Positions 1-7,825 of a stretch of DNA of 64,000 bases are shown here, piece by piece (the first letter of the stretch is position 1; the number at the start of each line of letters is the position of its first letter). The notes beneath the pieces are model-generated. The model was not told the origin of the DNA. It did not search any database and was given only the letters and a program-made list of their open reading frames with translations. The stretch lies in assembly GCF_024298965.1 (NCBI RefSeq), contig NZ_CP085193.1:9176001-9240000 (forward strand). The letters are read 5' to 3'. Made by a program: the position numbers and the translations under genes. Origin of the DNA: Streptomyces rapamycinicus NRRL 5491. GTDB lineage: Bacteria > Actinomycetota > Actinomycetes > Streptomycetales > Streptomycetaceae.

Positions 1-918
1 CTCTTCGCGCTCGCCCCGCTGTTCCACATCACCGGCATGGTCTGCCAGCTGTGCGCGTGCGTCTCCGGAGCCGGCACCCTGGCCCTGGCCTACCGCTTCG
101 AGACCGGTGTCGTCCTCGACGCCTTCGCCGAGCACCGCCCCCTCTACACCGTGGGCCCCTCCACCGCCTTCATGGCGTTGATGGCCCACCCCCGGGCCAC
201 CCGCGACCACTTCTCGTCCTTCCGCATCATCTCCTCCGGCGGCGCCCCGCTGCCGCCCGCGCTGGTCGAACGGTTCCAGAGCGGCTTCGGCCCGTATCTG
301 CACAACGGCTACGGCCTCACCGAGTGCACCGCGCCCTGCGCCAGCGTCCCGCCCGGGGTCCGCGCCCCCGTCGACCCGGTCTCCGGCACCCTCGCCGTCG
401 GCGTCCCCGGCGCCGACACCGTCGTGCGCATCGCGGACGACGAGGGGCGGGACGTGCCGTTCGGCGAGCAGGGCGAGATCGTCGTCAGCGGCCCGATGGT
501 GGTGCCCGGCTACTGGCGGCGGCCGGAGGCGACCGCGGCCGCCCTCCCGGACGGGGAACTGCGCACCGGCGACATCGGTTTCATGGACGAGGGCGGCTGG
601 CTGTACGTGGTCGACCGCAAGAAGGACATGATCAACGCCTCGGGGTTCAAGGTGTGGCCGCGCGAGGTCGAGGACGTGCTCTACACTCACCCCGCCGTGC
701 GGGAGGCGGCCGTCGTCGGCAAACCCGACGCGTACCGCGGCGAGACGGTCAAGGCCTATGTGAGCCTCCGATCAGGGGCCGAGGTCACACCGGACGAGCT
801 GTCCGCGTACTGTGCGGAGCGGCTGGCCGCGTACAAGTACCCCCGCGAGGTGGAGATCCTGCCCGAGCTGCCGAAGACGACCAGTGGCAAGATCCTCCGG
901 CGGGAACTGCGAGGATGA
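1..918 (+). CDS. Acyl-CoA synthetase, AMP-binding (5' truncated)
   Basis: C-terminal part of an ANL-superfamily ligase that activates a carboxylic acid to acyl-AMP and then acyl-CoA. The frame is open from base 1, so the N-terminal domain with the P-loop lies outside the window. Visible core motifs are NGYGLTEC (adenine-binding region), TGDIGFMDEGGW with the ribose-binding Asp, the hinge VDRKKDMI and the terminal PKTTSGKILRREL carrying the catalytic Lys. It is followed after 21 bases by a TetR gene on the same strand and lies near an acyl-CoA dehydrogenase, so a fatty or aryl acid degradation role is likely. The substrate cannot be told. Confidence 0.93.
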   Translation, partial: LFALAPLFHITGMVCQLCACVSGAGTLALAYRFETGVVLDAFAEHRPLYTVGPSTAFMALMAHPRATRDHFSSFRIISSGGAPLPPALVERFQSGFGPYLHNGYGLTECTAPCASVPPGVRAPVDPVSGTLAVGVPGADTVVRIADDEGRDVPFGEQGEIVVSGPMVVPGYWRRPEATAAALPDGELRTGDIGFMDEGGWLYVVDRKKDMINASGFKVWPREVEDVLYTHPAVREAAVVGKPDAYRGETVKAYVSLRSGAEVTPDELSAYCAERLAAYKYPREVEILPELPKTTSGKILRRELRG

Positions 919-939
919 GAGAGAAGAGGAAGAGAACGG

Positions 940-1542
940 GTGGCGACCATGGCCAGAGCGACGGACGGTGACGGACAGCCGGTGCCACAGCGGCTGCTGG
1001 CCGCTGCCACCCGCCTCTTCGCGGAGCGGGGCTACGACCGGACGTCCGTACAGGAGATCGTCGAGGCGGCGGGCGTCACGAAGGGCGCGCTCTACCACTA
1101 CTTCGGCTCCAAGGACGATCTGCTCCACGAGATCTACGGCCGGGTGCTCCGGCTGCAGCAGGAGCGGCTGGACGCCTTCGCGGACGCCGACGCGCCGGTG
1201 GAGACGCGGCTGCGGGAGGCGGCAGCCGATGTCGTGGTGACCACGATCGAGAACCTCGACGACGCGACCATCTTCTTCCGGTCGATGCACCAGCTCAGCC
1301 CGGAGAAGCACAAGCAGGTGCGCGCCGAACGGCGCCGCTACCACGAGCGGTTCCGCGCGCTGATCGAGGAGGGACAGCGGGCCGGGGTGTTCAGCTCCCG
1401 GACCCCGGCGGACCTGGTGGTGGACTACCACTTCGGCTCCGTCCACCACCTGGGCACGTGGTACCGGCCCGGCGGCCGCTGGGCCCCCCAGGAGGTCGCC
1501 GACCACCTGGCCGACCTCCTGATGCGCGCGCTACGGCCGTAA
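940..1542 (+). CDS. TetR/AcrR family transcriptional regulator
   Basis: A 200-residue TetR repressor. The N-terminal HTH is plain (about residues 12-58: LLAAATRLFAERGYDRTSVQ, then GVTKGALYHYFGSKDDL). The C-terminal half is the ligand-binding domain. The GTG start at 940 is preceded by a purine-rich AGAGGAAGAG; an ATG three codons later is the alternative. It sits 21 bases behind the acyl-CoA synthetase and faces the acyl-CoA dehydrogenase convergently. This arrangement is common for regulators of acyl-CoA catabolism that sense an acyl-CoA, but the ligand here is an inference. Confidence 0.92.
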   Translation: MATMARATDGDGQPVPQRLLAAATRLFAERGYDRTSVQEIVEAAGVTKGALYHYFGSKDDLLHEIYGRVLRLQQERLDAFADADAPVETRLREAAADVVVTTIENLDDATIFFRSMHQLSPEKHKQVRAERRRYHERFRALIEEGQRAGVFSSRTPADLVVDYHFGSVHHLGTWYRPGGRWAPQEVADHLADLLMRALRP

Positions 1543-1555
1543 TTCCAGCCCGTCC

Positions 1556-1660
1556 AGGGGGCACCTCCCAGCGGCAGCTGGGGGAGCTTGAGGACCGGGG
1601 GTCTGGGGGCGGGGCCCCCAGTTACGGGAAGGGGCGGGGTGGGGAACAAACCCCGCCCCC
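1556..1660. repeat. GC-rich intergenic element between convergent genes
   Basis: Non-coding stretch between the convergent TetR and acyl-CoA dehydrogenase genes. It contains a CAGCTGG-type inverted repeat, a GGGGGCGGGGCCCCC palindrome and the phrase GGGAAGGGGCGGGGTGGGG, which recurs near 6.88 kb and, with one change, near 45.0 kb. Its place between two gene ends suggests a bidirectional terminator or a dispersed repeat. Confidence 0.5.
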
Positions 1661-1667
1661 GCCCCGC

Positions 1668-2882
1668 CTACACGTACCGCTTCAACTCCCGCCGCGCCAG
1701 CGACCGCTGATGCACCTCGTCCGGCCCATCGGCCAGTCGCAACGTACGCGCGGCAGCCCACAGCTCGGCCAGCGGAAAGTCCTGGCTCACCCCACCCGCG
1801 CCATGCAACTGCACCGCCCGGTCCAGGATCTCCACCACCGTGCGCGGAGTCGCGATCTTGATGGCCTGGATCTCGGTGTGCGCCTCGCGGTTGCCCACCG
1901 TGTCCATCAGCCAGGCCGTCTTCAGCACCAGCAGCCGAAGCTGCTCGACCGCCACCCGCGCGTCCGCGATCCACTCGTGCACCTGCCCCTGCTGGGCGAG
2001 CGCCTTGCCGAACGCCTGCCGGGCCACCGCCCGTCGGCACATCAGCTCGATACCGCGCTCGGCCATGCCGATCAGCCGCATGCAGTGGTGGATCCGGCCG
2101 GGGCCGAGGCGGGCCTGGGCGATGGCGAAGCCGCCGCCCTCCTCGCCGATGAGGTTGCCGACCGGCACCCGCGCCCGGTCGAAGACCACCTCGGCGTGGC
2201 CGCCGTGGTAGTGGTCCTCGTAGCCGTACACCCGCATCGCCCGCCGCACCTCGACACCCGGGGTGTCGCGCGGCACCAGCACCATCGACTGCTGGCGGCG
2301 CACATCGGCGCCCTCCGGGTCGGTCTTGCCCATCACGATGAAGATCTTGCAGTCGGGGTTCATGGCCCCGGAGATGTACCACTTGCGCCCGGAGACCACG
2401 TAGTCGTCGCCGTCGCGCTCGATCCGGGTCTCGATGTTGGTCGCGTCGGACGAGGCGACCTCCGGCTCGGTCATCGCGAAGGCCGACCGGATCTCGCCCG
2501 CGAGCAGCGGCTCCAGCCACTGCTTGCGCTGCCGCTCGTCGCCGAACTGGGCGAGCACCTCCATGTTGCCGGTGTCGGGGGCGGCGCAGTTCAGGGCGGT
2601 GGGGGCCAGCTGGGGGCTGCGGCCGGTGATCTCCGCGAGCGGGGCGTACTGGAGATTGGTCAGCCCCGCGCCGTACTCGGCGTCGGGCAGGAAGAGGTTC
2701 CACAGGCCCTGGCGGCGGGCCTCGGCCTTGAGCTCCTCGACGATCGGCGGGGTCAGCCAGGGGGAGTCGAGGGCGGCCCGCTGCCGCTCGGCCACCGCCT
2801 CCGCGGGATGGACGTGCTCGTCCATGAAGGCGAGCAGCTTGGCGCGGAGCTCTTCGGTCCGGGCGTCGAATGCGAAGTCCAT
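1668..2882 (-). CDS. Acyl-CoA dehydrogenase
   Basis: A 404-residue flavin-dependent acyl-CoA dehydrogenase, the usual length. N-terminal helical domain, then the FAD/substrate motif AFAMTEPEVASSDATNIE and the beta-domain WYISGAMNPDCKIF. The C-terminal domain shows HGAGGVSQDFPLAELWAAAR. It lies 7 bases behind the phosphotransferase on the same strand. The phosphotransferase-dehydrogenase pair corresponds to the two halves of the fused animal proteins ACAD10/ACAD11, so it may act on hydroxyacyl-CoAs after phosphorylation. The family is certain; the substrate is inferred. Confidence 0.94.
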   Translation of the reverse strand: MDFAFDARTEELRAKLLAFMDEHVHPAEAVAERQRAALDSPWLTPPIVEELKAEARRQGLWNLFLPDAEYGAGLTNLQYAPLAEITGRSPQLAPTALNCAAPDTGNMEVLAQFGDERQRKQWLEPLLAGEIRSAFAMTEPEVASSDATNIETRIERDGDDYVVSGRKWYISGAMNPDCKIFIVMGKTDPEGADVRRQQSMVLVPRDTPGVEVRRAMRVYGYEDHYHGGHAEVVFDRARVPVGNLIGEEGGGFAIAQARLGPGRIHHCMRLIGMAERGIELMCRRAVARQAFGKALAQQGQVHEWIADARVAVEQLRLLVLKTAWLMDTVGNREAHTEIQAIKIATPRTVVEILDRAVQLHGAGGVSQDFPLAELWAAARTLRLADGPDEVHQRSLARRELKRYV

Positions 2883-2889
2883 GACGGGA

Positions 2890-3912
2890 TCAGCTCTCCT
2901 GGAGGGTGGTGAGGCCGTGGTCGATGAAGGCGGGGACGATGTCGCCGATGCGGTCGAAGCCCGCGCCGAGGGTCTGGCCGAGGGTGTAGCGGTAGTGGAT
3001 GCCCTCGAGGATCACCGCCAGCTTGAAGTAGGCGAAGGCGGTGTACCAGGAGACGCCGCTGACATCGCGCCCCGAACCCTCGGCGTAGCGCTGGATCAGC
3101 TCGTCCGTGGAGGGGTGGCCGGGGGCGCCCTGGGTGGAGGAGATGGGGGAGTCGGCGAGATTCGGATGACCGCTGTACATCACGATCAGTCCGAGGTCGG
3201 TCAGCGGATCGCCGAGCGTGGACATCTCCCAGTCGAGGATCGCGGTGATCCGGTCGTCGGCGTTCACCAGGACGTTGTCGAGGCGGTAGTCGCCGTGCAC
3301 GACCGTGGGCGCGGGGGAGGCCGGGAGCGCCTTGGCGAGCCGGGTGTGCAACTCGTCGATCCCGGCCATCTCACGGCTGCGCGAGGCGGTCAGCTGCTTG
3401 CCCCAGCGGCGCAGCTGCCGCTCCAGGAACCCCTCCGGGCGCCCGAAGTCACCGAGGCCGACCTCCGCCGGGTCGACGGAGTGCAGCGCCACGAGCGTGT
3501 CGACGAGGGAGAGCACCACCTCCCGGGTGCGCTCCGGACCGATGGCGGCGAGCTGCTCGGCGGTGCGGTACGGGGTGCCCTCGACGAACTCCATGACGTA
3601 GAAGGACGATCCGATCACCGACTCGTCCTCGCACAGCAGCACCGGCTCCGGCACCGGCACGGCGGTCGGGTGCAGGGCGCTGATCACCCGGTGCTCCCGC
3701 GCCATGTCATGGGCGGTGGCCAGCACATGGCCCAGCGGCGGACGGCGGACCACCCAGCGCGACGTCCCGTCGGTGACGGTATAGGTGAGATTCGAACGGC
3801 CGCCTTCGATCAGCTCGGCCCTCAGCGGCCCGCGCACCAGCCCCGCGCGTTCACGGTCGAGGTGGGCGCGGAGCCGTTCGAGGTCGAGCCCTGGGGGATT
3901 GCCTGCGTTCAT
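2890..3912 (-). CDS. Phosphotransferase family protein (APH/ACAD10-11 kinase-like)
   Basis: A 340-residue aminoglycoside-phosphotransferase-fold kinase. The catalytic loop VVHGDYRLDNVLV and the metal-binding ILDWEMSTLGDPLTDLG are intact. The ATG at 3912 is chosen because GAGAGG lies 6 bases upstream and homology starts here; the longer open frame upstream is repeat-rich and non-coding in appearance. It is the first gene of a two-gene operon with the acyl-CoA dehydrogenase (gap 7 bases). In mammals the equivalent domains are fused and needed for 4-hydroxy-acid oxidation. Similar proteins are often annotated as antibiotic kinases, which the context does not support. Confidence 0.9.
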   Translation of the reverse strand: MNAGNPPGLDLERLRAHLDRERAGLVRGPLRAELIEGGRSNLTYTVTDGTSRWVVRRPPLGHVLATAHDMAREHRVISALHPTAVPVPEPVLLCEDESVIGSSFYVMEFVEGTPYRTAEQLAAIGPERTREVVLSLVDTLVALHSVDPAEVGLGDFGRPEGFLERQLRRWGKQLTASRSREMAGIDELHTRLAKALPASPAPTVVHGDYRLDNVLVNADDRITAILDWEMSTLGDPLTDLGLIVMYSGHPNLADSPISSTQGAPGHPSTDELIQRYAEGSGRDVSGVSWYTAFAYFKLAVILEGIHYRYTLGQTLGAGFDRIGDIVPAFIDHGLTTLQES

Positions 3913-4117
3913 CGAACCTCTCTCGTACTCGTATACGGGGAACGGGCGGGCCGTTCGTCCCGCCTCATGATGCCGACCAGTCGGTATGTAGTCCAGTGGG
4001 TCTCGGGTGCGGGGCGTGTGACGTGGCGGTTCGGAGGGGGCTGAGAGGGCGGGCTTGGGGTGGCCTCCCGGGGTGGGCCCGAGGTGGGCCCGCGAGCGGG
4101 CCTCCGGGGCGGGGCAC

Positions 4118-4232
4118 CGGGGTGGGCCCTCGGAGCAGGCCACCGGAGCAGGCACCCGGGGCGGGCCCCCGGAGCAGGCGCCCGGGGGCAGGCTCCCGGG
4201 GCGGGCCCCCGGAGCAGGCCACCGGGCGGGGC
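4118..4232. repeat. Degenerate 13-bp GC-rich tandem repeat
   Basis: The gap between the phosphotransferase start and the HxlR stop holds about eight imperfect copies of a roughly 13-base unit such as CCCGGAGCAGGC, alternating with CCCGGGGCGGGC variants and running into the HxlR stop codon. No gene or stop-free reading frame with plausible protein composition is seen in this 320-base gap. Confidence 0.6.
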
Positions 4233-4634
4233 CTACCGCCCCTGCCGACCTCGGCGCCGCTCGGCTCGTTCCTGGGCCTCGACCACCGCCTCCCCGTACG
4301 CCACCGACCAGGCGCCGAGCGCCTCGACCGGCCCCAGCAGGGTCTCCCCGAGTGGGGTCAGCCCGTACTCGACCCGGGGCGGCGCCTCCGCGTACCGGTG
4401 CCGCTCCACCAGCCCGTCGTCCTCCAGGCGGCGCAGGGTGTCGTTGAGCACCTTCGCGCTGATGCCGCCGATGGCCTCGCGCAGCTCGCCGGGGCGGCGC
4501 GGTCCCTCCCGCAGCCCGAAGATCACGACGGCGGTCCAGGTGCGGGCCAGCAGGTCGAAACCCAGCCGCGCCCGGCAGTCGGCGATGAATCCGTCCGGGG
4601 CGGTGGGCCGTGTCGGCGTCGCCGGTTCGCTCAC
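4233..4634 (-). CDS. HxlR family winged-helix regulator
   Basis: A 133-residue MarR-like winged-helix repressor of the HxlR family. The signature LREGPRRPGELREAIGGIS followed by KVLNDTLRRLEDDGLVER and VEYGLTPLGETLL is complete. The GTG at 4634 is the clear start: a perfect AGGAGG lies 7 bases upstream, whereas the upstream ATG at 4691 falls inside a palindrome. It is divergent from an F420-type NADP oxidoreductase, and HxlR proteins usually control such an adjacent divergent oxidoreductase in response to electrophiles or quinones. The inducer is unknown. Confidence 0.92.
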   Translation of the reverse strand: MSEPATPTRPTAPDGFIADCRARLGFDLLARTWTAVVIFGLREGPRRPGELREAIGGISAKVLNDTLRRLEDDGLVERHRYAEAPPRVEYGLTPLGETLLGPVEALGAWSVAYGEAVVEAQERAERRRGRQGR

Positions 4635-4635
4635 T

Positions 4636-4665
4636 GATGACCTCCTGGCCGATGACCTCCTGGCC
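4636..4665 (-). repeat. Duplicated Shine-Dalgarno block (2 x 15 bp)
   Basis: GATGACCTCCTGGCC occurs twice in direct tandem, perfectly, immediately upstream of the HxlR start. Read on the minus strand each copy carries AGGAGG, so the messenger has two strong ribosome-binding sequences 15 bases apart, of which only the proximal one is correctly spaced. Confidence 0.85.
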
Positions 4666-4680
4666 GCTGTCCTAGCGCAT

Positions 4681-4708
4681 CCGTCGCACACCGCACGGTG
4701 TGCGACGG
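4681..4708. promoter_or_regulatory. Perfect 12-bp inverted repeat, likely HxlR operator
   Basis: CCGTCGCACACC and GGTGTGCGACGG form perfect arms around GCAC in the 122-base divergent gap between the HxlR gene and the F420-type oxidoreductase. Symmetric operators at this location are normal for HxlR dimers. A possible -10 TAGTGT for the rightward gene follows at 4715. It is an operator by position and symmetry only. Confidence 0.7.
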
Positions 4709-4756
4709 ACTTCCTAGTGTCGCTGCCCTACGACGCGCGAGGATGAGGAGACCGCG

Positions 4757-5410
4757 ATGCGGATCGGAGTGCTGGGCACGGGCAACATGGCCGACGCGCT
4801 GGGAACCCAGTGGGCACGGGCGGGCCACGAGCTGCTGATCGGCGGCCGCTCGCGGCCGAAGGCGGTGGCGCTGGCCGCGCGGATCGGCCACGGCGCGCGG
4901 GCGGGGAGCTTGCGCGAGGCCGCCGGATTCGGCGAGGTGACGCTGCTGGCGGTGGCGTACGAGGGCGTTGAGGCGGCCCTGGACGCGGCGGGCGCGGCCG
5001 AGGGGACGCTGTGCGGCCGGGCGCTGATCGACTGCACCAACGCGATCGTCCCCGGCCGCTTCACCCTCGCCACGGACGGCGGACCGGGCATGGCCGAGCG
5101 GATCGCCGCGCGTGCCGTCGGGGCACGGGTCGTGAAGGGGTTCTGCCACTGCGCGGACGCGGTGTGGCGGATGACCCCGCCGGTCTTCGCCGACGGCCCG
5201 CTGGGGGTTCCGCTGTGCGGGGACGACGAGGACGCCCTGGAGGCCGTACGGACCCTGGTCCGCGACATGGGCTGCGTACCGCTGGACGGCGGTGGCCTGG
5301 AGAGGGCCCGCCTGCTGGAGTCCACCGTGGCGTTTCTGCTGGGCTTCTGGTTCGGCGGGGTGGAGCCGCGCGCCGCGCTGCCGCCGCTGGCGGTGCAGGG
5401 GCGGGCGTAG
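4757..5410 (+). CDS. NADPH-dependent F420 reductase-like oxidoreductase
   Basis: A 217-residue Rossmann protein of the NADP oxidoreductase/F420-dependent family. The nucleotide motif MRIGVLGTGNMADALG is at the very N-terminus, followed by IGGRSRPKAV, where the Arg residues would contact the NADP phosphate. The start is ATG with GAGGAG 8 bases upstream. Members either reduce F420 with NADPH or have become other NADP reductases, and motif reading cannot separate the two. It is divergent from the HxlR regulator and probably under its control. Confidence 0.85.
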   Translation: MRIGVLGTGNMADALGTQWARAGHELLIGGRSRPKAVALAARIGHGARAGSLREAAGFGEVTLLAVAYEGVEAALDAAGAAEGTLCGRALIDCTNAIVPGRFTLATDGGPGMAERIAARAVGARVVKGFCHCADAVWRMTPPVFADGPLGVPLCGDDEDALEAVRTLVRDMGCVPLDGGGLERARLLESTVAFLLGFWFGGVEPRAALPPLAVQGRA

Positions 5411-5430
5411 CGGGCGGGGGTGGGCGGCGC

Positions 5431-5464
5431 GGATGGGTGCGGATGGGTGCGGATGGGTGCGGAT
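5431..5464. repeat. Decamer tandem repeat (GGATGGGTGC x3)
   Basis: Three perfect copies of GGATGGGTGC plus a partial fourth lie just after the oxidoreductase stop. The following 5530-5605 is a second imperfect repeat built on CGCGAACC/GAACGAA. Together they fill the 201-base gap before the quinone oxidoreductase; nothing else is seen there. Confidence 0.7.
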
Positions 5465-5611
5465 TTGCGGTGGCGGTGGGCGAGCAGGAGCGTCGAAGGG
5501 GAGGGGCGGGCAAGAAGACGCCGGGACGGGGAACCCGCGAACGAAACCGCGAACCCACGAAGGAAGCCGCGAACCCGCGAACGAACCGCGAAGACCGCGA
5601 GGAGCACCACC

Positions 5612-6538
5612 ATGAAGGCCATCAGCTACCGCCGCTACGGCGGCCCCGAGATCCTGGAGTACGGGGAGCGGCCGGAGCCCAAGGTCGGCCCCGACTCCGT
5701 GCTGATCAGGGTCAAGGCCGCCGCCGTGAACCCCGTCGACTGGAAGGCCCAGGCCGGATACCTCGAACCGGTCCTGGACGCGGTGTTCCCGGTCATCCCC
5801 GGCTGGGACGTCGCGGGGGTCGTGGAGCAGCCGGGCCCGGCGGTGACGGAGTTCCAGCCAGGTGACGAGGTGATCGGATACGTAAGGGAGGACTTCCTCT
5901 CCCGGGGCACCTGCGCCGAGTACGTGGCCGCACCCGTCCGCACCCTCGCCCGCAAACCGCGGAACCTCTCCTTCACGCAGGCCGCGGGCATCCCGCTGAC
6001 GGGCCTGACGGCGTACCAGACGCTGGTGCGGGCGCTGAGGGTCGGCGAGGGCGACACGGTGCTGGTGCATGCGGGCGCGGGCGGGGTCGGCTCGATGGCG
6101 GTGCAGCTGGCCCGGCACATGGGGGCGCGGGTGATCGGCACGGCGGGGGAGCGCAACCACGAGTATCTGCGGGCGCTCGGGGCCGAGCCGACCGCGTACG
6201 GGGACGGGCTCGCCGACCGGGTCCGCGCCCTCGCCCCGAACGGGGTGGACGCCGTGCTCGACCTCGTCGGCGGCGACGCGCTCGCCGTCTCCTCCGAACT
6301 CCTCGCCCCCGAGGGCCGCCTGGCCTCCATCGCCGATCCCGCCGTCCTCGGCCTGGGCGGCCACTACGTCTTCGTCCGCCCCGACCCCAACGACCTCCAG
6401 GACCTCACCGACCTTGCCGAACGCGGCGCCCTCGGCGTCGAGGTCTCGGCGGTCTTCCCCCTCCAGAAGACGGCGGACGCGCAGCGTCTGAGCATGGAGG
6501 GCCACGTCAGGGGCAAGATCGCCATAACGGTGGACTGA
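5612..6538 (+). CDS. Zinc-independent NADP-dependent alcohol dehydrogenase/quinone oxidoreductase
   Basis: A 308-residue MDR-superfamily enzyme of the quinone-oxidoreductase type. The N-terminal GroES-like domain has AVNPVDWKAQAGY, and the NADPH fold shows VHAGAGGVGSMAVQLARHMG. No structural-zinc Cys cluster is present. The ATG at 5612 is selected because GAGGAG lies 9 bases upstream and family homology begins at MKAISYRRYGGPE; the open frame upstream is only repeat sequence. Likely substrates are quinones or alpha,beta-unsaturated carbonyls, which fits the nearby HxlR gene. Confidence 0.92.
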   Translation: MKAISYRRYGGPEILEYGERPEPKVGPDSVLIRVKAAAVNPVDWKAQAGYLEPVLDAVFPVIPGWDVAGVVEQPGPAVTEFQPGDEVIGYVREDFLSRGTCAEYVAAPVRTLARKPRNLSFTQAAGIPLTGLTAYQTLVRALRVGEGDTVLVHAGAGGVGSMAVQLARHMGARVIGTAGERNHEYLRALGAEPTAYGDGLADRVRALAPNGVDAVLDLVGGDALAVSSELLAPEGRLASIADPAVLGLGGHYVFVRPDPNDLQDLTDLAERGALGVEVSAVFPLQKTADAQRLSMEGHVRGKIAITVD

Positions 6539-6544
6539 CCGGAC

Positions 6545-6917
6545 GCCGCCTGCGGCGGGCCAAGCCCCCGGACCAAGGGGGCTCCGCCCCTTGAACCCTG
6601 CCAGGGCTCCGCCCCGGCCCCCGGAGCTCACGTGCCGACGGGGCCGCCTGCGGCGGGCTGAGCCCCCACCCCGCCCCTTCCCGAAACAAGGGGCTCCGCC
6701 CCTTGGACCCCGTCGGGCTTCGCCCGGGGACCCGACTGGGGTCTGCGGGTGTGCGGGGTTCGGGGCCCCGCCTCGGGCTCTGCGGCGTGCGGGACGGCGC
6801 GGGGTCGGCGTGCGCGCCGGCGTGGTTGGGGTCCGGGGCGGAGCCCCGGCGGGGTCAAGGGGCGGAGCCCCTTGTATCGGGAAGGGGCGGGGTGGGGAAT
6901 CGCCCGCCGCAGGCGCC
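6545..6917. repeat. Large GC-rich inverted repeat in a 477-base intergenic region
   Basis: The gap 6539-7015 between the convergent quinone oxidoreductase and DUF202 genes is built from copies of one element. About 65 bases at 6645-6708 reappear as a near-perfect inverted copy at 6851-6915, each with CGCCTGCGGCGGGC, CCCCACCCCGCCCCTTCCCG and GGGGCTCCGCCCC. A third partial unit is at 6547-6600. The same modules occur at 1556-1660 and 44700-45020. No gene is seen here. Confidence 0.75.
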
Positions 6918-7015
6918 CCCGGCCCGCACCCGTGCCCCGGTCCGCACTCGCGCCCCCGGTCCGCACTCGCGCCCCCGGCCCCACCCAGCCGTACCCGCAC
7001 CCGACCCAGCCACCC

Positions 7016-7354
7016 CTACCGCAGCGTCGCCGCCCCCAGCACCGCCAGCGCGACCGTGCAGGCGACGACGGCCGCGGCCGCCCGCGGGGACAGGGCGGGC
7101 GGCCGGGGCGCGTGCATGGCCCGGATGCGGAGGTGGGCCAGGGCCAGGAAGGCCAGCCAGGCCAGCACCACCAGGGCCAGGACCACGAGCGAGACCGGGT
7201 CGATACCGCTGTGCAGCGTCTGCCGCCCCGCGAGCGAGGCGGCCACCGCGCACGCGAGTGTCGTACGGCGCCACGCCAGCCGTGTCCGCTCCGGCTGGAG
7301 GCCGGGGTCCCGGTCCCGCGTTCGGGACCCGTCGGTCCCATTCCCTTCGGGCAT
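7016..7354 (-). CDS. DUF202 family small membrane protein
   Basis: A 112-residue protein with the DUF202 core: RTRLAWRRTTLACAVAASLA as first membrane helix, then VSLVVLALVVLAWLAFLALA and a third helix AAVVACTVALAVLGAATL. It is the last gene of a row of minus-strand genes, 18 bases after another DUF202 protein. DUF202 proteins are found as pairs of a short and a YidH-like member, as here; their function is unknown. The 30-residue hydrophilic N-terminus is low-complexity and charged. Confidence 0.85.
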   Translation of the reverse strand: MPEGNGTDGSRTRDRDPGLQPERTRLAWRRTTLACAVAASLAGRQTLHSGIDPVSLVVLALVVLAWLAFLALAHLRIRAMHAPRPPALSPRAAAAVVACTVALAVLGAATLR

Positions 7355-7372
7355 TGCCTCACACCTCCCGGC

Positions 7373-7825
7373 TCACCCGCCCCACCCGAAGGCGGCCACG
7401 ATCACCATCAGCAGTGCGACCACCCCGACCGCGAGCCCCAGCACGATCGGGAAGCGGGACGTCGGCAGGTCCTCGCCGCGCCGCATGGCCCGTTCGCAGC
7501 GGACCCAGTGGCTGATGGCCCGCAGGGCGCACAGCGCGCCAGCCGCCAGCAGCATGAGCGCGAGTGCGAGCCGCAGTGGGCGGCCGGTCTCCGGGAGGAA
7601 CTGGTCGACCGCGAATCCGCCGCCGACCAGCGCCATCGCGGTGCGCAGCCAGGCCAGGAAGGTCCGTTCGTTGGCGAGCGAGAAGCGGTAGTCGGGGGTG
7701 CTGCCCTCCTCGCGCAGTCGCTCGGGCGCGAACCACAGCCGGATGTCCGAGACCGCTGAGAGGCGGCCACGGCCACCCGGCTCGGTGTGGCGGGAAGGCT
7801 CCGAAGGCCCGGAAGAGTCCGTCAC
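7373..7825 (-). CDS. DUF202/YidH family membrane protein
   Basis: A 150-residue YidH-type membrane protein. The diagnostic FSLANERTFLAWLRTAMAL is followed by two further membrane helices (LRLALALMLLAAGALCALRA and FPIVLGLAVGVVALLMVIVA). The GTG start at 7825 overlaps the stop of the upstream Nudix gene in GTGA, so translation is likely coupled. It pairs with the shorter DUF202 protein downstream. The function of the family is not established. Confidence 0.88.
   Translation of the reverse strand: MTDSSGPSEPSRHTEPGGRGRLSAVSDIRLWFAPERLREEGSTPDYRFSLANERTFLAWLRTAMALVGGGFAVDQFLPETGRPLRLALALMLLAAGALCALRAISHWVRCERAMRRGEDLPTSRFPIVLGLAVGVVALLMVIVAAFGWGG

Noticed and set aside
1458..2912. Long plus-strand open frame over the acyl-CoA dehydrogenase
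   Set aside because: Composition is His/Gly/Arg-rich antisense sequence of a clear minus-strand gene. The same applies to many other long open frames in this window.
2890..3912. Aminoglycoside resistance kinase
   Set aside because: Operon with acyl-CoA dehydrogenase and ACAD10/11-like motifs point to acid catabolism.
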